A stretch of 64,000 nt of DNA from Eriocheir sinensis (GCF_024679095.1 NC_066516.1:1-64000); one strand, 5' to 3'; counted from the stretch's first letter, positions 1-16,594 are shown. The notes: generated by a model not told the origin, from the sequence alone. A program made the numbers and translations.

Positions 1-4659
<4,659 letters not shown>

Positions 4660-5375
4660 AATTGTATGTTCAAGCTATATAAGTTGTTTTTTTCTGTTCA
4701 CATAAACTGCTTCTGTTTTCCTTTGGTGCCATTATTTTCACATGGGTGCAGTCTATCACTCCCACAACACCGCAAGCTGGTAAAATTCTGCTTGCCTTTA
4801 CGGACCTCCACCCTATCAAGGGAGACTGATAAACCTCCGACTACCTACGGGTCACTGAGGCGGCCAGAGTTTCCGCAATCACCCTGCTTACACTACTCAG
4901 GCTTACCCCAAACTCATCACTTGAACACTGCAGCCATTTTCCTGTAGCCAAGTATCTTTAAGTCAAAATCACTTTCAACCCCGGGGTGAGGGAATGCTCC
5001 CTTTGAACTGGATCTTGTAGCTCTCTTCTCACCAAATCAGTCACATACTCCATTCCTGCATGGTCTAATATGTATCTCTTGACAAGTTCACCATTGTTAT
5101 ACAGTTCCAAAGAGTCCTATCGAACTCTAAGTTGAGGAGGCGGGCTGGACGAGGAAGTCCGGCGGCCATGTTGATATGGGTCTGGGTCTGGGATTCACTA
5201 TTAACTTTACTATTAAGTGTTTAGAAGTCCTCACCAGCACTCCCAAGTTAATACCAAAGTTAATAGTAGGTATTAGGCTATTAGTTGTTGAGGATACACT
5301 TTGAGAGTGAAGTTAATACTAAAGTCGAAAGTTAATACCAAATTTAGTATTAATAGTTGTCGAGGATACGGGCCC
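4660..5375 (-). pseudogene. PIF/Harbinger transposase fragment with terminal region
   Basis: Read on the minus strand, short frames give SLTPGLKVILT, LRYLATGK-like residues, GVSLSSVSRVIAETL and then GVVGVIDCTHVKI followed by AP. These are the ordered N-terminal and first catalytic-Asp blocks of PIF/Harbinger (DDE_Tnp_4) nucleases; the Asp of IDCTH is encoded at 4,751-4,753. Stops interrupt the frame and the later catalytic residues are missing. The minus-strand start at 5,375 begins GGGCCCGTATCCTCGACAAC, which resembles Harbinger inverted repeats. Subterminal repeats of TTAATAC type lie between 5,190 and 5,360. The other terminus was not found. Confidence 0.65.
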
Positions 5376-5439
5376 TGAAGTCATATCTTACAATCGAGAA
5401 GCTCTATGTGTCATACATGGAGTGGCTTCATCAGCAGTA

Positions 5440-5636
5440 TCCGGGTGAACAGAGGGTCTCCTTGTATTACTAAAGTGATGTATTCAACAAGGAATTTAAC
5501 ATCTCCTTTGCTGATGCGAATTTGTAGCCAGCTGCTGAAGCTGCAGAGACCTGAACAGTCTGGGTTCACGCCTGGTAAGTCAACAACTGACCGTATCCTA
5601 GCACTTCGCATACCGGTGGAGCGCCGACGCGAGTGT
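5440..5636 (+). pseudogene. RTE-type LINE, reverse transcriptase fragment (left half of a split copy)
   Basis: The plus strand encodes [19 protein letters not shown] followed by RILALRIPVERRRE, a well-known block near the start of the RTE-type reverse transcriptase. The same block occurs in the intronic copy near 48,100. The match stops after GACGCGAGT at 5,636. The next expected bases, TTCGACGG, reappear near 9,838, so this is the left half of a copy split by the LINE in between. Confidence 0.78.
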
Positions 5637-5784
5637 TGGTGCGTTGATGAGATTTCAGGCCCCGGTCCGCCGCCATAACAGCGCTCCACAGGACCGCTAA
5701 CATCATAACAGTAATATTAGCACCTAAAGTTGTCATCAATCCTCATATTTGTTAAGTCGTAGGATTTAGTAAATAAGTGAGTCT

Positions 5785-8637
5785 TCAGCGCTTTCTTGAA
5801 AATTGCCAGACTGTCACTGTTTTTAACATCCCCGGGTAACTTATTATAGAGCTGCGGGGCACTCTTCTCAAATGCTCTGAAACCCAGTTCCAGGTGACCC
5901 TGGACTCGTAGAGTCTATACTGTTCTGTACTGTGTCTCACTGACATGGTGGTGTCCAAATAAAAATCCTGTAGTATATTTCTCAAATATCCAGGTTTACC
6001 AAGTCGCGTTGCTTGATAAGTCAAGACATATATTTTGTAGACTATTCGTGCCTTAATTGGTAGCCAATGCAAGTCCATAAGTGCAGGTGTTATTCTCTCA
6101 CGGGGGGGGGCAGACCCTTTATTAGCCTTGCAGCTCTGTTCATAACAAGTTGTAGTTTCTTCAGCAGATATTTAGGAAGGCCATAATAAAGTGAGTTACA
6201 ATAATCCAGCTTACTAGTTACATGATTATATATAAGCATCTTCATAGGCTTATCATCCAAGTATTTCTTGACAAATGCAATATTTCTCAGATGGTAGCCT
6301 GCCGTTCTCACCACCTGATTGATCTGCTCTTTGAATGATAGAGTGCAGTCAAGTATCACACCTAAATCTTTGACTGACTTTTTTAGTCATAGTGTCATCT
6401 TTTATCCGAAGAGTGGAAATATCTAGCCTCCTGAGATCCTTGTTCTTCCCCACAATCAAGCATTCAGTTTTATCCTCATTCAGCTTCAGTTGCTTAGAAT
6501 TCATCCATTTCCCAACATCATCCATAATTCTGCTCAGCTTATCTTCAGTGTTTTCCACATCACTCAGCGACAAATAGAACTGTGTATCATCAGCACACAG
6601 TTTAAAGTCAACTTCATGCCTTCTTAGCAAATGTGAAAGACCGATAGTATAAACACAGAATAAAATTGGACCAAGTACACTTCCCTGGGGGACTCCTCTT
6701 TGCAAAAGTTTATGAGTAGAGAACGATTTACCTATTTGCACACAGTAGGTTTTGTTCTCAAGGTAACTCCTCAGATAATCCAGCGTGCCACCCTCAATTC
6801 CAATATTCTTACAATCCTGAAGCAATAGACTGTGCTCCACTGTGTCAAACGCAGCACTCAAGTCTAACAAAATCAGAACACCACACTTCTCTTCATCCAT
6901 GAGAACAAGCAAATTGTTTACCACCGAACACAGAGTAGTTTCAGTTGAGTAAAGCCTCTTGTAGGCAGATTGATTATCTGGTAAAGCCTGCACCACTAGC
7001 AAATGCTCCATCAGCTGATTTAAGATCACATTTTCAAGTATCTTAGATAGAAACGTCAAGTTGGATACTGGTCTAAAGGAACTTAAACACTGTGGGTCCA
7101 ATTTACCTTTAACGATAGGTTTCATGATCGCCGCTTTCTCACTCCCAGGAAAAGTCTTGTTTTCGATACTAGTGTTAACCATCACAGTCATAATATTTAA
7201 GAAATCACTAAAGTTTTCACTCTTAATGATGTCACTTATCGGCAAGGGATCATTATCACAGTACATCAGTTTCACCTTGTGTATGATAGTTTTCACCACA
7301 GCCACATCCACTTGTTGAAAGCTTGTTAACTTTATTTCAGGGACTGGAGTTTCCACAGCGGATCCATGGTAACCATCACCTCTAAAGTTCATGATAACTC
7401 TCAATTTTCTTGTCAAAAAAGGCTAAAAACTTATTTGCCAGCACTTCATCCGAGAAACCATCCGGAAGCTTGTTAACCTTTCTGTTTCCAGTCAAACTGT
7501 CAAGCACCTTATATAATTTATTGATGTTAGGCCCTTCCACAACCTTATTCCGATAGTATTCTCTTTTCCGTTTTATCACAACCCGCTTTTCTTTGTTTTT
7601 TGCCTCTTGGTATGCTCTTCTTGCCTCATCTGTTTTAAGCCTACGCCACAGTCTTTCTTTTTTCTTCTCTCTTTTTGCCCACAGTATTTCCACATTAAAC
7701 CAAGGTGCATGATCTCTCAACACTATCTCCTTTTCAATCAGAGGACAGAGGCTGCTATACTCATCTCTAGCTAAACCATTATATCGCTTTACCAGGCAGG
7801 TAGCACAATTTCCACGTAACACCAAGCCATGTTCACAGATTTCATGACATTTAATAGTAATTTCCTGTATTACAGAGTTAATCAATATTTCTGGTTGAAA
7901 AAATTTTCACAATCTGAACGTAATCTTTTTTCTCTGCACTGCTTCTCTCACGTATGAAATTTCAAAGGTTACCAATTTATGCACCGGGGATATACAACAT
8001 ATTTCATCGACACACACCCCTTGCACTAGATCACCGTCTATATTGCTGAAAACCAAGTCTAGCACATGTCCCCCTAAAGAAGTCATCTCGTTCACTTTAT
8101 TAATCAGGTTGAAACTGTCCATCATCTCAATGAAGGCCATGGTAGAAGAATTTTCAGGATCATCGATCCATAGATTAAAGTCACCACAGATGAACACATT
8201 AATTTCCACTCACCATATCCACAGACTCCAAAAATGTGCGAAATTCATCAATAAAGACCTCTGCTCTTGTATCTGGAGGTCGATACACCACAATAAAAGT
8301 GCTTTTCCTTCTATCAATTTCACAGATGACTTGCACTAATTCAAAAGTATCCCACCTTCCTGATGCTTTTTTCCGAATCTTCTTAAAAGAATTCGAAAGA
8401 AAGATCCCAACACCACCACCCCTTCTTGTCTCCCTCGGAAAATGTAGAAAGGTATGAGTTACTGGCGTCATCTCACGAATCTTGGACATCGTAGTCATTT
8501 AGCCATGTTTCAGTTACCGCTAAAATGTCAAGATCCTTTTCTTTGATGAGATCACGGATATCTAGAGTTTTATTTCCCACAGACTGAACATTTAGCAGAC
8601 CACATTTTATGTTTGTATCTGAGGAATTAGTAGCCAT
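5785..8637 (-). pseudogene. L2-type LINE ORF2 (endonuclease + reverse transcriptase), frameshifted
   Basis: Translation from the ATG at 8,637 gives LLNVQSVGNK and ILAVTETWLND, the first endonuclease blocks. Frame changes occur near 8,490 and 8,205, then ICGDFNLW appears. The usual catalytic SDH block reads SPVHKLV, so this site is mutated. The middle region (7,885-7,382) has the PWFN and Lys/Arg-rich linker. The reverse transcriptase (7,416-6,349) shows [42 protein letters not shown] and the catalytic CADD. The C-terminal domain follows in two more frames (6,359-6,090 with LDYCNSLYYGLP; 6,078-5,785 with DLHWLPIKARI). The copy is dead. Confidence 0.87.
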
Positions 8638-9563
8638 GATCAGTTATGTTACGAATTCTCTCAATTTCAGTCTGAAAAACTACACAACACTGGTTATTCG
8701 CCGAGTGATTAACTTCAGACTTCTTGTACCTCACACAATTTATACATTTCCTCTCAGTCCCAGGGCAGTCTTTCGCTTTATGCTCTCCTGCCATTTATAA
8801 CATACTGGGTTCTCACCACTGGCCTTGGCAGTGCATGTGGACTCAATATGACCATATCTCTGACAATGATAACATATTATTGCATGATATCTGTCTCTCA
8901 CAGTATACACCCCCATTCAAGTTTTATTCTATCATGGTGCTTGTAGATTAGCTCTCTAACAGTTGGATCACATTTCAGGATATAATGCACTGTGCCACCG
9001 GCAGCAGGCTTACTAAAAATTTTCTCAATTTTCTCAACTTGTGGAATCAAGTGTAGGAACTCATTTCTTTTAAGCAGTGTCTCAATTATCTTATCCCCAG
9101 TCTCCTCCTTATGCACATTACAAATCATGATCTTTGGCCTCAGTTTTCCCACACTTTTAGTACTGACTTTCTCCACAGATTCCAATTTTTTGGCTGCCTC
9201 ATTCCTCATATCCTCATCATCAAAGTTCATTACAATATTACCTCCATTAGTGAATCTTGAATCAGTAATCTGAATGCCATGTAATGCTTCGGAAACTTCA
9301 CTTTTCAACTCTGAAGCCTTTTTATCTTGTTCAAAGGCCTTGACAACAAGTGAATTCTTCTTAACTTTCCTCTTGCGCTTGATGACCTCAGCCCAAGTTG
9401 CACCTGCTGACCCCACATGCTCAGCCCGCTGCAATGCATCCGCCACCTCCTGAGCTACCTCACCCAGCTCCTCCTTCACGCTCACTGCTCGTGACTCAAC
9501 TTCTTGTTTCACTTCTGATATTTCCTTGGATAATTCTAACTTGAATTCTTCCATTTTTTCCAC
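8627..9563 (-). pseudogene. L2-type LINE ORF1 (coiled coil, RRM-like, zinc knuckles)
   Basis: The first part of the protein is rich in Glu/Lys/Val heptads (EELGEVAQEVADAL and similar), consistent with a coiled coil. A basic segment (KRKRKVKK) and a region resembling the RNA-binding core of LINE ORF1 proteins follow. The frame breaks near 8,900. In the shifted frame there is a CCHC knuckle, CYHCQRYGHIESTC, then degenerate knuckles with Cys clusters (CINC, QCC). The end of the protein, ITDHGY-stop at 8,627, overlaps the ORF2 start by 11 bases. The protein would bind element RNA. The start is the Met of MEKMEEFKLE; an upstream start cannot be excluded. Confidence 0.75.
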
Positions 9564-9835
9564 AATTTTGGAAGCCAGAGATGCTTTATGAAGGCATGGG
9601 TTGCAAATCCAATTTATTTTAGGTATGTTCTCCGACTTAATTCCAGACTAATGAGCACACTTTCAATGACGCCATCTAGGGCACAGACAGCACCCTATCC
9701 ATTTATAGCCTGTGGGATCCACACAAACGTAACAGAAATCCCCCAAGCTCCTGGCTCGGCCAGCCATGTCGACACAGCACTTTCGCGAGCAAGGCGCAGC
9801 ACATCCGATCAGCACGGCGACTCACTACTCACTCA

Positions 9836-10470
9836 AGTTTCGACGGGGGATGCTTGCAGCCTATGTCGATCTCAAGAAGGTGGGTTTGATTCAGTGCATC
9901 ATGAGGCAGTCTGGGATCTCCTGCGAATCCGAGGGATTCCTGCGAGGACTATTGGTTTGCTGATTGGCCTATATTCTTGAACTAATATGCTGTGTGTGAG
10001 TGTGTGGAAGGGGCTTGTCTAGCTTTCCCGTGAACGTGAGAGTGAGGCAGGGCCGTGCCCTTGCCACATTGCTTTTCAACACATGTATGGACTGGTTACT
10101 AGACAGAGTTGTGGACCAGAGTCATTGCAGAGCATCTATTGGCAATACCATGGTGACTAACTTTGGTTTTGCCGACGATGCAGTAATTCTTGCGGAATCA
10201 CTGGAGGTTCTGGTGTTGGTTCCCAAAGCACTGCACGACTTCAGGTCTCTTGGGCCAAGACCAAGGTACAGGTGTTTAGAGCCTTGCTGGATGACACAGT
10301 ACAGTCTGTACATGCGTGTGGCGAGGACGTTGAGATCTCAGAAAGTTTCACGTACCTTGCTAGCATAGTCCATAACAAAGGTGAGTCTGGCCAGGAAGTC
10401 TTACGGCTGATTGGTCCGGCCCAAATCATTCAAGGAAGCATGAAAGCTGCTCTTCCGCCTGAGTTATAGA
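9836..10470 (+). pseudogene. RTE-type LINE, reverse transcriptase fragment (right half of the split copy)
   Basis: The plus strand resumes with [59 protein letters not shown], and FADDAVILAESLEVL carrying the catalytic FADD. ACGEDVEISESFTYLASIV follows. Frameshifts and stops lie near 9,895 and 9,980 and between 10,230 and 10,280. It matches the block order of the copy at 48,180-48,760. With 5,440-5,636 it forms one RTE copy interrupted by an L2-type LINE. Confidence 0.82.
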
Positions 10471-10530
10471 GAAGGTTACGTCATCAAGTCGGACTACGCA
10501 CTCGACAACAACGTCACCGAGGTCCGACTG

Positions 10531-10770
10531 ATGACAGGGAGAAGAGCGTGGTCCCGCGGCAGGTTCGACCTCAGTACCGTTCCTCTCCCACCCCTGTATG
10601 ATGCCCCCCTAAACCTCAGTGAAGAGAAGCTCAGTGACCTAACAAGCTTGTTATGCCTCATGCCAGATGACATGAAGGCCTTTTATCAGGGCCTCCAGGC
10701 TGGCACAGTTGACCACAATGTCATGCCTCCTGACGAGGATGACAACCAGGTGCTCGATTATGACAACTAA
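10531..10770 (+). CDS. Unrecognised protein fragment, C-terminal piece
   Basis: An open frame of 79 residues ends DEDDNQVLDYDN-stop. The segment PPLYDAPLNLSEEKLSDLTS, followed by LMPDDMKAFYQGL, looks like real protein: amphipathic, with non-repetitive composition. The first residues are Arg-rich and a parallel frame upstream is also Arg/Gln-rich, so the join may be a frameshift. It resembles C-terminal tails I associate with arthropod transposon proteins, but I cannot name the family. It lies just after the RTE fragment and before the pogo-like element. Probably a repeat-derived remnant. Confidence 0.35.
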   Translation: MTGRRAWSRGRFDLSTVPLPPLYDAPLNLSEEKLSDLTSLLCLMPDDMKAFYQGLQAGTVDHNVMPPDEDDNQVLDYDN

Positions 10771-11180
10771 TCCTGAGGTTGGGGTGGAGAGGGAGGGGCA
10801 GGGAAGGGGTAATCAACATTCACCAATCAACATTCACACCAGTGTGATAAGTACACATGTAATTTGACTTCATAAAAGTGTTACAGTCATCTATATCATC
10901 TTAGTTTACAGGAATACATCACATTAACTTGAGCTCCACATGTGAATGGTCCATTTAAATTACTAATAATCATTGAATGTTTGATTGGCTCAAAAATCTC
11001 TTTTCATGCCATTGGGAAGCTAATGTGTCAAGGAGTGTCTTGGTATATATATATGTTTCGCTAAAATCGTATGGTTGGTTTTCGAAATATTCAAATTTAA
11101 AACTTTAGGAGCGATTTTTAAAGTTTTTAAAAAATGGTGTTTGGATCATTCTCACGCGGAGCTACTCAAATATATATAGA
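10771..11180. other. Non-coding stretch
   Basis: Nothing coding is visible. A G-rich patch lies near 10,780-10,810, and a short TATATATA run directly precedes the pogo-like element terminus. Confidence 0.5.
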
Positions 11181-11623
11181 GTCGACTGGGGGAAGAAATT
11201 TACTAAATTAAGGAGAGATCTGCTGTACATGATATTTTATTCAGAAAAATTTGGATACCTCAGTGTGATACTTAGACATCTTCTACACTCCATGATAACA
11301 TAATATTTCATCTAATTCATAACAGAAGAAAGTTATATAAAGAAAATAGGGAAATAGGGAAGAAGTTTGCCCACACTGGGTAATACATTTCCATGCAAAC
11401 TTATTGCCCCAAATTGTCAAAATTTATGCCCCATACTCTGGGGAAGATATTTCCCCATAAGGGGGAAAACTTTTCCACTCCTTAAATGCATTCTAGAAAA
11501 TACCTAGGCCTGTTGTGACGTACATTAATATAAAGGTGACCTTTTATAACTAATCAAACTTATACTAAGAAAAAGTTTCCTTCATTCTTTTTTTTTTTTC
11601 AAGTCAATGAAAAGTACACAAAT

Positions 11624-12209
11624 ATCAGCAGAAAGCATCAATCAGCAGTAAACAGCATTCAGTAGTAAACATCATTCAGCAGTAAGCATGATTCAGCAGT
11701 AAGCATCATTCAGCAGTAAGCATCATTCAGCAGTTAGCATTATTCAGCAGTAAACATCATTCACCAGTAAGCATTATTCAGCAGTAAACATCATTCAGCA
11801 GTAAGCATCATTCAGCAGTAAGCATCATTCACCAGTAAGCATCATTGAGCAGTAAGCATCATTGAGCAGTAAGCATCATTCAGCAGTAAGCATCACTGAG
11901 CAGTAAGCATCATTCAGCAGTAAGCATCATTGAGCAGTAAGCATCATTCAGCAGTAAGCATCATTGAGCAGTAAGCATCATTGAGCAGTAAGCATCATTG
12001 AGCAGTAAGCATCATTGAGCAGTAAGCATCATTCAGCAGTAAGCATCACTGAGCAGTAAGCATCATTCAGCAGTAAGCATCATTGAGCAGTAAGCATCAT
12101 TCAGCAGTAAGCATCATTGAGCAGTAAGCATCATTGAGCAGTAAGCATCATTCAGCAGTAAGCATCATTCAGCAGTCATCATCAATAAACATCATTCAGC
12201 AGTAAACAC
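11624..12209. repeat. 17-bp minisatellite, about 34 copies
   Basis: Tandem copies of AAGCATCATTCAGCAGT. The main variation is C or G at the tenth or eleventh base (ATTCAGC or ATTGAGC) and A or G in AAACAT or AAGCAT. The first and last copies are the most diverged, as in arrays that homogenise from the centre. It sits between the transposase 3' end and the left TIR of the pogo-like element. Confidence 0.97.
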
Positions 12210-12245
12210 TAATGCTATACAGATTCAATTTTCTTAAGTCATAAG

Positions 12246-13941
12246 CTACACCTTCTTCATGAGTTCATTTGCCTTCACATCATCAAATTTGTCGGCAGCA
12301 TTCTTTAACAAGTTAGAGGAACCAGGCCCCATGAAGATGTACTCAATGTCTATCATGTGTTTATCCTCCACTGGTGGCCACTGCCATGTTATCTTTCTGG
12401 CATGGAGGAGAGGGTCTTGCGGTGTAGAAAATTTCAACTTTGTTTACTGGCAATTCTTCATCATCACTGAAAACTTTCGTTACTTTTCCCCAGTAATACT
12501 GTTTCTTTTGTTCAGTATACATCACAGCAAAATATGTATTTATTTATGGAATCCTCATCAGTTTTCACTGATGTTGCTGCATCTCTAGCTGTCTTCAGTG
12601 GATTTTGACCTTTCTATGTCTGTCTCTCCAGGAGCCTCATGTCCATCTTCATTGTCACTCACTGGCGAGATCCTGTCCAGCTCACATTCAGAGATGAGCC
12701 ACGAGAATTTACTGAACAATAGCTCCCACCTGATATGCTTGATGAATCATTATCATCAGCAGCAGCATTCTTTCTGCCCCTTTTCTGAACTGTGGCCTTC
12801 TTTTTTCCCTGTTTTTTCTTCTTATCTGCTTCTGTGCTTCTCTTCTTCTCTGCTTTCTGTTTCTTCTGATCTTCTTTTTCCTTCTGTGCCTTCTCTCTTT
12901 CTTCAATGCTGCTTATGACTTCCTCGTGTGTTAGAACTGCGGCTCCTTTTCCTAACACTCTGCGAGCACCAGGTTTCTTGGCCTGATGGGGATGTTGTCG
13001 GTCAGATAAGATTTTTTCCATGGACTTGCTGGTCTGTATAACTTCGCCAATTGCCTCTGCAAGTTCTTGAAGACTGTGAAGGTGTAGACAGCATGACTGA
13101 CTATGCTGACACACTTTTGGAGGATCTTCAGATGAAACTGTTTAATCAGACTTTTTGGATGAACAAGGGGAGGGATTTGTTACAGTGGGCAAAGGTGTAC
13201 TTGTCCTCATGAGGGGTCTGCTGACACTTGGCTTTGGATTACTGGGCATGATGGCCATCTCTGTGTCCTCTTTTTGAGCAGGTGGTACAATAGGAATGCC
13301 CTCCTAATTCTCAGGGCTGCCAGCACGGATCCATCGATTGTATGCTTCCACCTTTGACCTACTGATTCGTGATTTATCAAATTTGGTTCTGTCAATTGGG
13401 AAGACTCCAGTAGAAGAAAAACTTTTGCATACATTCTCCTCAGACAAACCTTTGTTTCACACAGAGGTAAGGAGTTGAACATATTTCACTCTAGAGACTG
13501 GCTCACGTAATGTATGCTCATATAATGTGAGTGCCTGGTCATAATAGGTCTTCAGAGGTGCTAAACACACTTTGTCTAAGGGCTGTAGCACATCAGTGCA
13601 TTGAGGAGGCAGGAGAACAATACTGATATGCTCATCTTTTGCCAGCTTGATGGTTTCAAGATCTGTGTAGCTAACGTGACCATCAATAAACATGAGAATC
13701 GGCCTTTTATCCTTTGTCAGTTCTATAAATTTGACAAAAAAAACTCGTGAAATGCTTTGGCAGTCATCCACCCACTGTTATTTAAACAGTAAATAATTTG
13801 ATTTGGGGTTGTTCCTGAATCCCCAATCCACTGCTGTATCAGCCGTTTTACCCTAAAATCAATGCAGGGAGGCAAAGCAGAGCCACCAGCACAGATAATT
13901 GCTAATACAGTTATATTCTGCCTTCCAGAGCTGGCAGTCAC
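12246..13941 (-). pseudogene. Pogo/Tigger-like transposase (DDE_1), broken
   Basis: Minus-strand frames in order: SGRQNITVLAIICAGGSALP (13,941-13,723), matching the start of the DDE_1 core; then ILMFIDGHVSYTDLETIKLA and LLPPQCTDVLQPLDK (13,771-13,457), carrying the middle Asp of FIDGH and the last Asp of LQPLD. A Lys/Glu-rich C-terminal region follows (13,114-12,659), with VLTHEEVISSIEEREKAQKE and a long basic tract. The last piece ends MKKV-stop at 12,246. Frameshifts separate the pieces. No N-terminal CENP-B-type DNA-binding domain was recognised. An intact protein would cut and paste the element at TA sites. Confidence 0.8.
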
Positions 13942-14659
13942 TCTAATTGTTTGCTGTCATGCCTCCCTTCACATCTTCAATTACTTGCTCAATTGGGTCA
14001 GAGAGCTTAAAGCCCTTTTTTACATACTTCCTAACCATCTTTGTTATAATGGATACCACATGCAAAACTCAATTACTCAGTTAGCCTGAAAGAGAAAACA
14101 AACTAAAACCATGTAAACTTACTCAGTCAACCTCAAAGAGAAAACAAAATCAAAACCATGTAAGCTTATGAACACTAAACATTATTTATCAGTGTGGCAA
14201 AGTTTTTCCCCGATTATGGGGCAAAAAAATTGACTGACTGGGTAAAGAGTTTGCAGTAAAATTTTTGCCCCAATGAGATGGAGAATTTCTTTGCACTACC
14301 CCTACCCCAAGAGCTGAAGGGGCAGGGCCTTCATACTGCATATGAGGACCCCCCCACCCCCTACAAGCAAAATTATTACCCCATCCTCCTACTTTTACTC
14401 ACAATGTAAACGGTGCACCCTTAGTTCTGTGAATGGAATGGCAAATTTTTTACCCCTGATTATATGAGTTGCAGAAAAAAACAGTTGAACATAAAAACAA
14501 ATAGTGATGGAAATATGAAATACAACACAAAACTTCCCTAACGAAAGATCTATCTACTGTCAGTCATATGTTTGAAAATAATCATAAGGAAGGGTGTTAT
14601 GCCTTGTCAAAGTTTTTGCCCCCCTTTCTTGGGCAAAATTCTTCCCCCAGTCGACTATA

Positions 14660-15062
<403 letters not shown>

Positions 15063-15224
15063 GTTTTCTTGTAAAATTTATAATTCTGAAGCTAACAGCA
15101 ACTCATCACAATGCACGAGTCTAAAGCAGCAGTAGAAATTTAGTGCTTATATGTATAGCGCATCAATGCACTACTGGGGTGGGGTGGGGAGCAATAAATG
15201 TGACCCGTAGCGGCATCATAACAA

Positions 15225-15276
<52 letters not shown>

Positions 15277-16290
15277 ATCACAGGCAATGAAATGAAAATC
15301 TGCATCTTGTAATTCTACCATCAATATATTTTATCATGAATCGAGGGAAAATTAGTCATTACACAATGCAATCTGAGAAACGTGCGAACACTCATAACGT
15401 CTGAGGGGTGAGGGAAGACAAGCTTTCATATTCCATATATATGTATTGAATGTGTCAGAAATTATAAAAAAAAATTGTAAAATGTTGCTATCTAAAAAGT
15501 GTCAAAACTCACAACCTCTTGGAGGTTAAAAATGATAAGCTTCTCGACTGAATCATTATAGCTAAGATACCAGTATCTAAACTTCTTAAAATCTGTGGCA
15601 CTTGCAGTGGGGTCAGGGTTGGAGCGACAGCAGGGACGACCATCCGATCATCTTATCTAATACTCCAAAACGTCAGAGGAAGACAATAACAGTGCTCACA
15701 TTGTAATCATTGTAATCATTGTAATAAAAGGGGCAGGAGCACGCCTGGGGGCAGAGCGGCGAAGAGCGAGGGTGACTACTTGAAAGACGGAGGGAGACTA
15801 CTTGAAAGACAGAGGAGACGGACGTACAGTGCGGAGCTGTTGTGGAATGCTGACGTGCATGAGGTGTTCTTTGTGTGCTGCGACCCTTTTCTGTACCCGA
15901 CTTGTGTCTGTATTCTGCCTGGTGTGCCATGTAACCGTTTGTGACAATATAGAAGGAAAAAAAAGTGCAGTGTCCTTTCCACCTCCGCTATCTTGAGCTG
16001 CGGGTTCACCGTCTGCGTGTCTCGGCACCCCAGCACCTCTACACAATCTGCTCACTGGATGGCCAGTGCCTGGCAGGCTATGGGGGTGTCAGGGACAACC
16101 TCCAACACACACACACACACCGTGGGCTGTACAAGAGTGGGGTGCCACAGAGGCAGGAAGGCGGCGGGCCCAAAGTAGGGTCTTCCCTCAGGTCGAGGGG
16201 AAAACCCTGTTCAGAGTAAGGGAGGAAGGGCCAGTTATTTTAAGAGGAAAATACCCTGTTCGGGATAAAACACCCACTCAATTTTGTTCC
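15063..16290. other. Non-coding repeat-like stretch
   Basis: No gene is supported. Around 15,700-16,100 the sequence is GC-richer than its surroundings. It contains three ATTGTAATC units, an AATAAAA box near 15,723, and a tandem duplication of GACTACTTGAAAGAC (15,772-15,818). That layout could be part of an LTR, but I found no partner copy or primer-binding site. Confidence 0.4.
15228..15275. repeat. (TG)n microsatellite
   Basis: About 48 bases of TG dinucleotide. Confidence 0.97.
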
Positions 16291-16292
16291 TT

Positions 16293-16341
<49 letters not shown>
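16291..16341. repeat. (TA)n(GA)n microsatellite
   Basis: Short TA run followed by about 35 bases of GA. Confidence 0.95.
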
Positions 16342-16343
<2 letters not shown>

Positions 16344-16594
16344 TTCTAATGATTAAGCCTCAAGGGAGAAAAATCTCATGCTTGAGGCCGGAAGATGTCA
16401 ATACCATTAGCCTACGTACAGTGAGGCGAGTACAAGGAGGGAAAGGAAGGGAAGGGAATGGGAGGGGAAGGAAAGGAATAAAAATAAATCGAGAAAAAAA
16501 GGAAGCAAAGAAGGAAGAAAAGACAGAAGGGTGGATGGATGTATGGACAGGGCCAGCCCTAGGCCGATGCAAGCGATGCAACTACATTGGGCCC

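Larger units (their letters stand above)
5637..9835 (-). mobile_element. Near full-length L2/CR1-type LINE inserted into an RTE copy
   Basis: About 4.2 kb on the minus strand, with a 5' UTR (about 9,564-9,835), ORF1 (9,563-8,627), ORF2 (8,637-about 5,785) and a 3' region (5,784-5,637). The flanks are two halves of one RTE reverse transcriptase gene, which fixes the approximate insertion boundaries. Several frameshifts show it is inactive. L2/CR1 assignment rests on the [25 protein letters not shown] and LDYCNSLYYGLP blocks. Confidence 0.8.
11181..14656 (-). mobile_element. Pogo/Tigger-like DNA transposon with TIRs
   Basis: The left end reads GTCGACTGGGGGAAGAAATT, and the reverse complement of the right end reads GTCGACTGGGGGAAGAATTT. 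These are inverted repeats about 3.5 kb apart, flanked by TA-rich sequence as expected for a TA-targeting element. A degenerate pogo-type transposase lies inside on the minus strand. Both terminal regions repeat short motifs such as TTTTTGCCCC and GGGGAAGA, probably transposase-binding sites. The interior also holds a 17-bp minisatellite. Confidence 0.82.

Noticed and set aside
11624..12209. CRISPR-like array
   Set aside because: The units are directly tandem with no spacers, only 17 bp, and lie inside a eukaryotic transposon.
12659..13114. Independent Lys/Glu-rich nuclear protein
   Set aside because: Position and sequence fit the C-terminal tail of the adjoining pogo-type transposase.
15700..16110. 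LTR of a retrotransposon
   Set aside because: An AATAAA box and direct repeats exist, but there is no second LTR, primer-binding site or gag/pol in the window.
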